A stretch of DNA of 43,596 nt from Lacticaseibacillus nasuensis JCM 17158 (GTDB lineage Bacteria > Bacillota > Bacilli > Lactobacillales > Lactobacillaceae), in contig NZ_AZDJ01000013.1 in the NCBI RefSeq assembly GCF_001434705.1, positions 1 through 43,596 on the forward strand, written 5' to 3'. This document shows, in pieces, positions 14,947-22,158 of this stretch (positions are counted from its first letter, which is position 1; each line of letters opens with the position of its first letter). The notes under the pieces are model-generated. The model was not told the origin of the DNA, made no database searches, and saw only the letters and a program-made list of their open reading frames with translations. A program made the translations under genes and the position numbers.

Positions 14947-17034
14947 TTGATTACATTTCAGGATGTGCAGAACGTTGGCCACCAGGCTCAGGCAACCGTG
15001 CAGCGGGTCGATGGCGTCAACGGTGAGAAGTCACTGACCGCGATCATCTACTTCGGCGATGAGGTGAAGCAGAACATCTCGCGTGGCTGGTCGCTTGAGT
15101 TTCAGGACGAAGAGTACGTGGTCACGACCGATCAGCGGAACGACAAGGACAACACGGTCAGCATCGCGGCGGTGCAGCGGTTCTTCTGGGACATGAAGAA
15201 GAAAGGCTTCTACGAGGAATGGGACGGGTCACACCCGTTCAGTTCATACCTAGATGCCATCTTCACTGACTCCGGTTACACCTATGACTCGACTGCCAAC
15301 GTGGCCGCGTTTGAAAAGGAAAGCTGGGGCCTCAAAGACCGGCTGACCCTTTTCAATGACATCATCGACCAAGCTGGGGTTGAGTTCTATGTTGACGGCA
15401 AGGTGGTTCACATCGTGGATCGCATCGGCTCCGACTTGTCTACTGTGGTGCGCAAGCATTTCAACCTAGACACCGCCGAGCTGGAAGCCGACAACGCCGG
15501 GTTCGCCACGTATGGCCGGGGCTTTGGTGCCTACACAGACGAAAACGACCACAGCAAAGGCCGGCTGGAGGTTGAGTACAAATCACCGCTCTATGATCTA
15601 TACGCGCCAAAATTTGGTGCGATTGATCTTAGTCCAGTAGTCGATGAGCGCTACACCATCGCGGACAATCTACTGGCGGCGGTTAAGAAGGCCGTTGACG
15701 AAAGCTATGCGTACTCGCTGACCTTGAGCCTAGTCGACCTCCAGAGCGCCGGTTATCCGTACGCGATGGCCAATGCCGGTGACTCCATCACGGTCATAGA
15801 TGAAAGTATCAACTTCGATGATGATGTGCGCATCGTTAAGGTTACCAGCGACTATGACATCAATGGCAATCGGGTGGACTGCAGCGTGGAGTGCGGCAAC
15901 CTGTCCTTTGCTTCACAGCAAAAGACTAGCCAAGCAGCGATGGACAACATCATTGCGGGCAAAGCGCCAATTCCGAATGAATGGCTGACGACACAGGTTC
16001 AACTGGCCACGAACGACCTGCTGAGTGCCCGGACTGAGCTCCAGTTCACCGATCAGGGCATCATCGCCGTGCAAAAGGACGACCATAACAAAATGGTGAT
16101 GCTCAACTCCTCTGGTGTTGGGGTGTCGACTGACGGCGGCAAGACCTTCAAGACCGCCATTACGGCAGATGGGGTCGTGGCTGACCGGTTGTACGGCAAC
16201 TTGATTCAAGGTGTCACGTTCCAGACCACTGAAAAGGATTTCATCATGCAGCTCAGCGGCGGCAGCATGAACTTCTTTAACGGGCCATCAATGATGGGAT
16301 CGCTTGGGACTACGTTTGACAGGGACACCGGCAAGCCTAACAGCATCACCATCACAAACCGGCCGGGCTATATCATCAGTCTCAATCAAGCGCGTGCAGA
16401 TGGGTTAAGCGTTCCGGTTTTTCAAATACCGGCCGATTCTACGTATGACGATTCGAAGTACAAGCTATTTGGCAGTCTGATGAGTTCGATTGCAAGTAAG
16501 CAGAGTGGTGGCATGTGGATCACACACCCATCGTCAGTCAACATCAGCGGAAACGACGGCGGTGGTAACCAGCTATCCGTTTATGGTGACCATGTGAACG
16601 TTTCCGGAAACTTTAACGTATACAATGGCTCGAAGAACGCGGTACAGATGACGCGAGACGGCGCCCGTGCCACGCCTGCTTACGAAACGGCAGAAAACTA
16701 CGTGGGCGACCTTGGAGAGGCCAAAACGGGCGATGATAGCGCCGTACAGGTGGCCATCGACCCGCTGATGTATGACCTTAGTAACACTGAAATGGGTTAT
16801 CAGGTATTCATCACACCGTATGCTGACACACGTTTTTGGGTGTCCAAGCGCGAAGATTTGAGCTTCACTGTTCGCTCTGACCAACCGGGCGCCTCCTTTG
16901 GCTGGGAGATCAAGGTCCACCGGCGCGGTTTTGAAAAGCAGCGCCTCGTTGATACAAAGGACACTTACAAAGATTTGGAAAAAATGGAGGGACTGATACC
17001 CAATGGCAATCAGAACGTACAAAGTTACTCTTGA
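14947..17034 (+). CDS. tail-associated protein Tal / tail endopeptidase-like
   Basis: A 695-residue baseplate hub protein. The first 370 residues correspond to the gp27-like, tail-tip module of phage minor structural proteins (RFFWDMKKKGFYEEWDGSHP, VEFYVDGKVVHIVDRIG, SYAYSLTLSLVDLQSAGYPY). The C-terminal half is beta-rich and Gly/Asn-rich, typical of fibre-like or carbohydrate-facing segments. No NlpC/P60, M23 or transglycosylase catalytic motif was seen, so a lytic function is not supported by sequence. The start is TTG 14947, fixed by AAAGGAGGC 6 bases upstream. It overlaps the receptor-binding protein gene by 32 bases. Confidence 0.82.
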   Translation: MITFQDVQNVGHQAQATVQRVDGVNGEKSLTAIIYFGDEVKQNISRGWSLEFQDEEYVVTTDQRNDKDNTVSIAAVQRFFWDMKKKGFYEEWDGSHPFSSYLDAIFTDSGYTYDSTANVAAFEKESWGLKDRLTLFNDIIDQAGVEFYVDGKVVHIVDRIGSDLSTVVRKHFNLDTAELEADNAGFATYGRGFGAYTDENDHSKGRLEVEYKSPLYDLYAPKFGAIDLSPVVDERYTIADNLLAAVKKAVDESYAYSLTLSLVDLQSAGYPYAMANAGDSITVIDESINFDDDVRIVKVTSDYDINGNRVDCSVECGNLSFASQQKTSQAAMDNIIAGKAPIPNEWLTTQVQLATNDLLSARTELQFTDQGIIAVQKDDHNKMVMLNSSGVGVSTDGGKTFKTAITADGVVADRLYGNLIQGVTFQTTEKDFIMQLSGGSMNFFNGPSMMGSLGTTFDRDTGKPNSITITNRPGYIISLNQARADGLSVPVFQIPADSTYDDSKYKLFGSLMSSIASKQSGGMWITHPSSVNISGNDGGGNQLSVYGDHVNVSGNFNVYNGSKNAVQMTRDGARATPAYETAENYVGDLGEAKTGDDSAVQVAIDPLMYDLSNTEMGYQVFITPYADTRFWVSKREDLSFTVRSDQPGASFGWEIKVHRRGFEKQRLVDTKDTYKDLEKMEGLIPNGNQNVQSYS

Positions 17035-18700
17035 TTCAAAAAATTCTATTGCGCCAGAGCCCGTGTTTTTGCGGCAGGGAGATAAAACTGGCGCCGTGGT
17101 GATTGATGCCACGCTGATGGACAATGGCTCTCCAGTGTCACTCAGTGGGCTTACACCAATGTTCAAGGCCAACACAGCTGATGGTCAAGCGGTAATTATT
17201 GACAGTACCGGATTTAATATCGTTAATGCCTCTGGTGGTGAATTCACTTATCAAGTACCAAATGCGCTTGCTGCTGTTCCTGGGAAGATCGTGACTGCAT
17301 ACTTTAGCTTTTCAGACGCATCGGGTACCGAATCGACATTTGATGTGGCCTTCATCATCAAGAAAGCAGTAGACGCAACTCAGGCACAAGCTGATGACTA
17401 CATCACGATCATTGATGGGACGTTGCAATCGTTACAGCAGAAAATCGACGCAATGAGCACTGACGTTCAGACGATTATTAATGCATTTAACCAAGGCGAT
17501 TTCTACAATCAAGCACAGACTGATAGTAAAGATGCTGCCACTTTGGCGGGTGCAAAGTCATATTCGGACAGCAATTTGGCTAAGGCAAAAGAATACACGG
17601 AAGATGCTAATGATTTTGTCCTCGGTGACGGGATGCATTTTGTTGCTCATCGCGGAAACAACGCCGAATGGCCAGAGAACTCTAAAGCGGCATTCCGAAC
17701 GGTCACCCGCCACTGGGGGATCGAGACAGATATTTCGGTCACCAAGGACGGTTACTGGGTCATTATGCACGACGCTACGGTTGACCGGACGACCAATGGG
17801 AATGGGAATATCGCCGACATGACTTTCGCGCAAATCCAGGCGTTGAAAATAGATACCGGGACGAACGTCAGCTACCTCAGTGCGGACGACCTTAAGGTGC
17901 CAACAGTCGAAGACTACCTGGGCATTTGCAAGGCCAACAACAAAACTCCCTTCCTAGAAATCAAGCAGGCGACATACACAGACGCCAACTACGACAGCCT
18001 GGCTGCGGCTATCAACCAGTACGGCATGGCCAAGTCCATGGTGCTCATTAGCTTCTACTTCGAGGCGCTCCAGGCGATGAAGAAGCGGCTCCCGTGGCTT
18101 AACACGAGCTTCCTGACCAACACATACAGCGACACCGATGCCGACAAGGCAGCGACACTGGGACCGAATAGCGGCATCGATGCGGGCGGCTATGCCAACA
18201 TCACAGCCGAGCAAGTCGCCTATGCGCATAGCAAAGGATTGAAGTTCGGCCTATGGACGCCGACCGATGACACCAACCGAGCCAGCTGGCAGGCAATGGG
18301 AGTCGATTACGTCACTACCAACTCAAAGTCCGGCGACCTGAGGTGGGGGGCAATCACTCTTACCGGTGGGTGGACCGCGAGCGCAAATGCAAGGCTTGCC
18401 AGACCGTTCGTCGAGCAAGTGAATTTACGTACCGCACACATCGTACTCAACATTACCGGCGGGGACGGCGCGAAGGGAAATTATGTAGGAAACTTACCTG
18501 ATTGGGCAGTTCCACTCAATGATTACTGGAGCCCAGCTACAGTTCGGACGTCTTCCTCTGTTACCCTCGGGGGTATCGACATCCGCGGAGCTTCATCGGG
18601 CAGCGGGTTAGCCGGTGGATTGCAGGCCGGTTATAACTTAGATCAAATGCCCACCGGTTCTAATGGCTGGGTCAACTTCGACGTCACATATAGCTTATAG
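17003..18700 (+). CDS. baseplate receptor-binding protein with GDPD domain
   Basis: A 565-residue protein. Residues 1-125 are a BppU-type N-terminal domain (VFLRQGDKTGAVVIDATLMD, baseplate attachment). Residues 126-205 are a helical linker. Residues 211-450 form a glycerophosphodiester phosphodiesterase with its catalytic set: H216-R-G, E225-N226, E241-x-D243, H256-D257 and LEIK. The C-terminus (450-565) is beta-rich and likely the carbohydrate-binding head. GDPD enzymes cleave glycerophosphodiesters, the repeating bond of glycerol teichoic acids, so the tail tip could digest lipoteichoic or wall teichoic acid while binding. GGAGG lies 11 bases before ATG 17003. Confidence 0.88.
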   Translation: MAIRTYKVTLDSKNSIAPEPVFLRQGDKTGAVVIDATLMDNGSPVSLSGLTPMFKANTADGQAVIIDSTGFNIVNASGGEFTYQVPNALAAVPGKIVTAYFSFSDASGTESTFDVAFIIKKAVDATQAQADDYITIIDGTLQSLQQKIDAMSTDVQTIINAFNQGDFYNQAQTDSKDAATLAGAKSYSDSNLAKAKEYTEDANDFVLGDGMHFVAHRGNNAEWPENSKAAFRTVTRHWGIETDISVTKDGYWVIMHDATVDRTTNGNGNIADMTFAQIQALKIDTGTNVSYLSADDLKVPTVEDYLGICKANNKTPFLEIKQATYTDANYDSLAAAINQYGMAKSMVLISFYFEALQAMKKRLPWLNTSFLTNTYSDTDADKAATLGPNSGIDAGGYANITAEQVAYAHSKGLKFGLWTPTDDTNRASWQAMGVDYVTTNSKSGDLRWGAITLTGGWTASANARLARPFVEQVNLRTAHIVLNITGGDGAKGNYVGNLPDWAVPLNDYWSPATVRTSSSVTLGGIDIRGASSGSGLAGGLQAGYNLDQMPTGSNGWVNFDVTYSL

Positions 18701-18716
18701 AAAGAGATGAAGTAAA

Positions 18717-19010
18717 TTGCCACCACACGGAATTGGTGGACTGACCTGGGGGGAGTGGGTTTCGGTTATTGGGATTGTAACCTTCATCTGTACGCTAGTC
18801 AGTTTACTTTTCAAGTACGCGGTCTTCGGGCCGCTCCGGACAGACATCAAAGAGCTGTCTAAGTCGATTGTCGCGCTTAATGCTAACATCGCGGAGCTTC
18901 GGACAGATTATGCGAAGCTTGACGCGCGTGTTGATGAGCACGACCGTCGACTTGACCGGCACCATGAGCAGATTAAGACGCTGTACAACGAACGGAGGAA
19001 CAAACAATGA
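18717..19010 (+). CDS. XhlA-like holin-accessory membrane protein
   Basis: A 97-residue protein with one transmembrane helix (SVIGIVTFICTLVSLLF, about residues 15-33) and a C-terminal heptad coiled coil (SIVALNANIAELRTDYAKLD ...). This is the shape of XhlA proteins, which work with holins in lysis. The start is TTG 18717 with a weak AGAGATG-like site. It precedes the holin gene and overlaps its start by 4 bases (ATGA). Confidence 0.75.
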   Translation: MPPHGIGGLTWGEWVSVIGIVTFICTLVSLLFKYAVFGPLRTDIKELSKSIVALNANIAELRTDYAKLDARVDEHDRRLDRHHEQIKTLYNERRNKQ

Positions 19011-19276
19011 CTAAAATTAATTGGACGGTGCGGTTAAAGTCAGCGAAGTTTTGGCTGGCAGCTGTGCCTGCACTGCTACTGGTCGGCCAAGCCTTTGGGT
19101 CCGTCTTCGGCTACACCTGGGACTTCGCCGGACTGGGCGACAAGCTCACCGGACTCATCAACGCGGTGTTCGCGCTGTTGACAATCCTGGGGGTCGTTAC
19201 CGACCCAACCACCGCCGGGCTGTCTGATAGCGAGCAGGCACTGACCTACGATAAGCCAAAGGAGGACGTAGAATGA
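19007..19276 (+). CDS. holin, phi-LC3 family
   Basis: An 89-residue holin. The opening INWTVRLKSAKFWLAAVPAL and the ending VTDPTTAGLSDSEQALTYDK are signature segments of the phi-LC3 family, with two membrane helices between them. It forms the membrane lesion that lets the endolysin reach the wall. The first four bases overlap the XhlA-like gene and the last four the endolysin gene, giving a tightly coupled lysis cassette. Confidence 0.92.
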   Translation: MTKINWTVRLKSAKFWLAAVPALLLVGQAFGSVFGYTWDFAGLGDKLTGLINAVFALLTILGVVTDPTTAGLSDSEQALTYDKPKEDVE

Positions 19277-20352
19277 CTATGAAAGGCATCGACGTCGCCA
19301 GCTACCAAACGGCGGCTCAAGCCGGAATGTCCGGCATCGACTTCACCATCATTAAGGCCACGCAGGGCCGCAGTTATGTCAATCCACTGTGCAACGCGCA
19401 GTGGGACTCGGCGGGGAAGGCAGGCCATCTGCGGGGGCTCTACCACTACGCCAGCGGCGGCGACCCGGCGAAGGAAGCCGACTACTTCATCGCGCAAATC
19501 AAGAACTACGTCGGCAAGGGGATCCTGGCCCTGGACTGGGAGGCGGGCGAGAATGCGGCCTGGGGGAGCAAGACCTGGGCGCTGAGGTTCGTCAAGCGTA
19601 TCCACAGCAAGACGGGCGTCTGGCCAGTAATCTACGTGCAGGCCTCAGCAATCGCCCAGGTCGCTTCCTGCGCGCCATACTGCGGTCTTTGGATTGCTGG
19701 CTACCCGACTAATGCGGCCAGCTGGACGGTGCCTAGCTTCAACTACGGTACTGGCGCCTGGAAAGCCGTCACTATCTGGCAGTTCAGCTCTGGCGGCGGC
19801 CTTGACCGCAATGTCGCCCACATCGACTCGAAAGACTGGAACGCTATCGCCAAAGCCAAGGCAACCACCAAGGCGGCGGCCAAGGTGACGACCGCTGTCA
19901 AGACTGCGGTCAAGAAGGCGAGTTACTCGACCAAGAGGAAGACGGTATGGCGCATGGCTACTGATACCGTCGCCGGGAAGACTGGCAACGGTAAGACGCG
20001 GGTCAAGACGCTTGGTAAGTATTATGCGGGTGTACAGGCTGCTGCAAATTATCTGATGCACGACAGCAAGAAGGCAGAGGCCATGAAGATTTTGGCTACT
20101 GAGACCAAGAAGGGCGTATTCGGGACGGGATCGACTCGAAAAGCAATCTTGGGCACTTGGTACGATGAAGTGCAAGCCATCATCAATGGCACGACTAAGG
20201 TAGCACCAGCGGCACGCACCTACACCGTCAAGTCTGGTGACACCTTATCTGGTATCGGCTCGAAGCTGGGAGTGGCGTGGGCAACGATTGCCAGCAAGAA
20301 TGGCATCAAGAGTCCATATACGATTTATCCAGGGGAAAAGCTCAAATATTAG
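19273..20352 (+). CDS. endolysin: GH25 muramidase with CW_7-like and LysM domains
   Basis: A 359-residue lysin. Residues 3-195 are a GH25 lysozyme (GIDVASYQ with D7; LALDWE with D88 and E90) that cuts MurNAc-GlcNAc bonds. An Ala/Lys/Thr linker follows; residues about 225-265 (ATDTVAGKTGNGKTRVKTLG) look like a Cpl-7/CW_7 wall-binding repeat; residues 315-359 are a LysM (YTVKSGDTLSGIGSKLG ... YPGEKLKY). Combining CW_7-like and LysM binding modules is less common than either alone. No signal peptide, so export depends on the holin. GGAGG lies 7 bases before ATG 19273. A strong terminator follows. Confidence 0.93.
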   Translation: MTMKGIDVASYQTAAQAGMSGIDFTIIKATQGRSYVNPLCNAQWDSAGKAGHLRGLYHYASGGDPAKEADYFIAQIKNYVGKGILALDWEAGENAAWGSKTWALRFVKRIHSKTGVWPVIYVQASAIAQVASCAPYCGLWIAGYPTNAASWTVPSFNYGTGAWKAVTIWQFSSGGGLDRNVAHIDSKDWNAIAKAKATTKAAAKVTTAVKTAVKKASYSTKRKTVWRMATDTVAGKTGNGKTRVKTLGKYYAGVQAAANYLMHDSKKAEAMKILATETKKGVFGTGSTRKAILGTWYDEVQAIINGTTKVAPAARTYTVKSGDTLSGIGSKLGVAWATIASKNGIKSPYTIYPGEKLKY

Positions 20353-20360
20353 GCACCATC

Positions 20361-20394
20361 AAGGCCCACCCGCTCAGCGGGTGGGCCTTTTTTT
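20361..20394 (+). terminator. strong terminator of the phage late operon
   Basis: AAGGCCCACCCGC and GCGGGTGGGCCTT form a perfect 13-bp stem with a 3-base loop, followed by a T-tract and CGTGG. It lies 8 bases after the lysin stop and ends the late transcript. Confidence 0.95.
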
Positions 20395-20520
20395 CGTGGA
20401 ATATTTTTTGTCACACAAGATATAGTGACGAGAGGTTCGAAATCATTATCAAGTTAGGAAAACCGACAGGCAATTATCTATATATTGTGGAACAACGTTA
20501 GCACTCGTGAAACATTTTCT

Positions 20521-20549
20521 TTGACAACGATGACGTTGCATAGTATAAA
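20521..20549 (+). promoter_or_regulatory. strong promoter with internal inverted repeat, upstream of AbiF-associated RNA
   Basis: A consensus TTGACA (20521-20526) and TATAAA (20544-20549) are 17 bases apart. The spacer contains CAACG-ATGA-CGTTG (20525-20538), a perfect 14-base inverted repeat placed like an operator. The predicted start is near 20556, immediately before the structured RNA. The region 20395-20520 shows no gene; it holds a GTCAC/GTGAC inverted repeat (20410-20429). Confidence 0.85.
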
Positions 20550-20555
20550 GATAGT

Positions 20556-20621
20556 ACAGAAGCCAATCCCCTCGTTCCCGTTAAGTCGGCAGGTACGTCC
20601 TGAAGAACGGGGGTTTTTTTT
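20556..20621 (+). ncRNA. abiF-associated structured RNA with terminator
   Basis: Starting just after the strong promoter, the sequence folds into a compact three-way junction: outer stem CCCC-U-CGUUC (20568-20577) with GAACG-GGGG (20605-20613), first arm CCG/CGG (20578-20580, 20587-20589), second arm CAGG/CCUG (20590-20593, 20599-20602). The outer stem runs into eight Ts, so it is also a terminator. The AbiF ribosome binding site begins at the next base. A conserved RNA upstream of abiF genes has been described (abiF RNA motif); whether this copy fits that model needs a covariance search. Confidence 0.75.
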
Positions 20622-20633
20622 GGAGAAAATAAT

Positions 20634-21566
20634 ATGAAACCTGAAAAGTTAACCCCTGAAGAACAGCGTTCACGCTTTGAGCGAAGGGGAATCTATTTTC
20701 CAACTAGAGATCACGAACGAGATGCCAATAAAATTCAAGAAATTGGTTACTATAAGCTAAAGGAGTTCGCTTACCCATTCAGTACTACCGATACCTCAGG
20801 CGAGATTAGCTACCATGGGCTCAAATTTAACCGCCTGCTGGTCAGGTATTACCAGGATAAAAATTTCCGCATATTTATGTTGCACGGAATCGAAGACATT
20901 GAGGTTCGGCTAAACAGCGTAGTTGCCTACCGGCTAGGGTATAAGTACGGCGGCTTCGGTTATCTTGATTTCAAGAACTGGGTAGATCGGAATAGGCCTA
21001 GGTTTGAGATTGAGAAAGAGCAGTTTTACTTCAAGAAAGGCTTGCTTAGTAAAGTGAAGAGGTCAAGCCTGCCGGATATTAAAAAACCATCTAATATTAA
21101 CAGTGATGGTTTCCCAACAGTTTGGACCATGGTTGATGCTTTGACTTTTGGGGATACTTTGCACCTAATAGATTTGATGTCTCCGGGGAATCTCCGAGCC
21201 ATTTCTGCAAAATTTGGCTGTACGTCAACGGAGTTTGTATCATGGATGGGCTGTATGAACTTCATTAGAAATGCCTGTGTTCACAACAGTGACTTGATTG
21301 ATATCAAGCTCAAGACAAAGCCAACTCCTCCCGATGTTTACAAGGACTCAATTCAGACTGCACCCGGAGGTTATTCGAACGGAATTGCAATTGCCGTCTA
21401 TATTTTGAAATACCTCATGCATTTCGTGAACCCAAACTACAATTTCCATAATATTAAAGAGACTTTAGGGAACATCATTGGTGGTGATGACTCTGTTGCG
21501 AATGCGCTTGGCTTCGCGAGCCACGAATCAACGGCACTTCTAAGAGAGCCATTATTGGATGATTAA
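20634..21566 (+). CDS. abiF: Abi family protein (AbiF/AbiD, HEPN RNase-like)
   Basis: A 310-residue protein of the Abi_2 family (abortive infection AbiD/AbiF). Key parts: LTPEEQRSRFERRGIYF and EIGYYKLKEFAYPF near the N-terminus, IEDIEVRLNSVVAYRLG (81-103), and the C-terminal HEPN-type catalytic motif RNACVHN, in which R212 and H217 form R-x4-H, as in HEPN ribonucleases including the Cas13 relatives. GGAG (20622-20625) lies 8 bases before ATG 20634, directly after the T-tract of the upstream RNA, so expression depends on terminator read-through. It is AT-rich compared with both phage and host genes, a sign of separate origin. Expected role: phage-induced RNA cleavage and growth arrest protecting the lysogen. 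Confidence 0.88.
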   Translation: MKPEKLTPEEQRSRFERRGIYFPTRDHERDANKIQEIGYYKLKEFAYPFSTTDTSGEISYHGLKFNRLLVRYYQDKNFRIFMLHGIEDIEVRLNSVVAYRLGYKYGGFGYLDFKNWVDRNRPRFEIEKEQFYFKKGLLSKVKRSSLPDIKKPSNINSDGFPTVWTMVDALTFGDTLHLIDLMSPGNLRAISAKFGCTSTEFVSWMGCMNFIRNACVHNSDLIDIKLKTKPTPPDVYKDSIQTAPGGYSNGIAIAVYILKYLMHFVNPNYNFHNIKETLGNIIGGDDSVANALGFASHESTALLREPLLDD

Positions 21567-21579
21567 CTATCTGCAACGA

Positions 21580-21615
21580 GAAAAGCCAAGCTAGTAAATA
21601 CCAGTCTGGCTTTTC
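21580..21615. terminator. bidirectional terminator between abiF and the LexA-box gene
   Basis: GAAAAGCCA (21580-21588) pairs perfectly with TGGCTTTTC (21607-21615). It lies between two convergent genes and carries A/T runs on both sides of the GC core, so it can serve both directions. Confidence 0.75.
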
Positions 21616-21828
21616 CTATGCTGCCACCACCGCACCTGGCACAGCTAGTGTGATGGCAACCTGTTCTTCGATAGTTAGCTTGCGGCCAAGCACTCGTGGT
21701 AGGTCGTCAAGCACCTTATTGGATTCGATGCGGCCAATTGATTCGCCGTGCTTGATTAACCGAACCATGCCGCGGCCAGCTTGCCTGCGAGTGATCTCGA
21801 TGTCACCGATTGTAATGGGAAGCTTCAT
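21616..21828 (-). CDS. small SOS-controlled prophage protein of unknown function (70 aa)
   Basis: A 70-residue protein starting MKLPITIGDIEITRRQAGRG and ending LAVPGAVVAA; I do not recognise the family. It is a mixed alpha/beta, slightly basic, soluble protein without membrane segment. ATG at 21828 is fixed by GAGGTGA on the minus strand; in-frame upstream codons up to 21876 would start inside the promoter. It has a consensus promoter whose spacer is a LexA box, and it runs against the late genes at the prophage end, like the LexA-controlled antirepressor gene tum of phage 186. A role in induction or in SOS-linked host control is inference. Confidence 0.7.
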   Translation of the reverse strand: MKLPITIGDIEITRRQAGRGMVRLIKHGESIGRIESNKVLDDLPRVLGRKLTIEEQVAITLAVPGAVVAA

Positions 21829-21847
21829 TTGAATCACCTCGGCCATC

Positions 21848-21876
21848 ATTATACAAACGTGTGTTCGATAATTCAA
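21848..21876 (-). promoter_or_regulatory. promoter with LexA (SOS) box in the spacer
   Basis: On the minus strand TTGAAT (21871-21876) and TATAAT (21848-21853) are 17 bases apart. The spacer contains CGAACACACGTTTG (21854-21867), which agrees with the Gram-positive LexA box CGAAC-N4-GTTyG in both half sites. LexA bound here would block the promoter directly and release it after DNA damage. Confidence 0.88.
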
Positions 21877-21885
21877 GATGAAAGC

Positions 21886-21981
21886 GTGAGTTTCATTGAA
21901 TTGCGGTACGAATGCGGGACCACCTCATTCAGTGACTCGCCGATGCTGAAATTGTCCTATTGCTGGTACGAAGAGCAATAA
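21886..21981 (+). pseudogene. possible 3' remnant of a gene at the prophage/chromosome junction
   Basis: A GTG-initiated frame of 31 codons (SFIELRYECGTTSFSDSPML ... YCWYEEQ) ends in TAA 21979-21981 and is followed at once by a terminator. It has no ribosome binding site and no upstream part, as expected for a gene tail cut off by prophage insertion, or for a degraded phage gene. I do not recognise the peptide. The interval 21829-22158 has no other gene: besides this frame it holds the LexA-box promoter, a terminator and the promoter of the next operon. Confidence 0.3.
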
Positions 21982-21990
21982 GCACCATCG

Positions 21991-22014
21991 AAAACGGGCA
22001 GCCGCCCGTTTTTT
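21991..22014 (+). terminator. terminator at prophage/chromosome border
   Basis: AAAACGGGC (21991-21999) pairs with GCCCGTTTT (22004-22012) around loop AGCC and is followed by more Ts and CGTGC. Its form (TTTTTTCGTGC) matches that of several host terminators further right. Confidence 0.85.
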
Positions 22015-22051
22015 CGTGCCCGGGTCGCCGAGGGTGAGGACTTGATGAGAG

Positions 22052-22081
22052 TTGGTCACACTTTGTTGGGTATGGTACAAT
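22052..22081 (+). promoter_or_regulatory. promoter of the arlRS-like operon
   Basis: TTGGTC (22052-22057) and TACAAT (22076-22081) are 18 bases apart, with TATGG in front of the -10. A GC-rich hairpin (GGCGG/CCGCC, about 22119-22133) lies in the 5' leader before AAGGGAG and the ATG. Confidence 0.55.
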
Positions 22082-22158
22082 CACTGGGAAGTGTGTTCGC
22101 TTGGCGTTACACAGCCGCGGCGGTGGGGCCGCCATTAAAAAATTAAGGGAGTATTCAC

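Larger units (their letters stand above)
1..21990 (+). mobile_element. prophage, late half (SPP1-like siphophage), left end outside window
   Basis: The continuous rightward block of terminase, portal, MuF, scaffold, capsid, connector, tail, baseplate, holin and endolysin genes is a complete late region of a Gram-positive siphophage. No integrase, repressor or replication gene is present, so the left part lies before base 1. The right limit is an estimate: base composition changes to the GC-rich chromosomal type at about 21,980-22,030, just before the promoter of the ArlR-like regulator. No duplicated att core can be identified because attL is not in the window. The frames checked are intact, so the prophage may be functional. 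Confidence 0.9.

Noticed and set aside
21781..21885. Upstream part of the 66-codon plus-strand frame ending at 21981
   Set aside because: It runs antisense through the start of the LexA-box gene and its promoter; only the final 31 codons could be a gene remnant.
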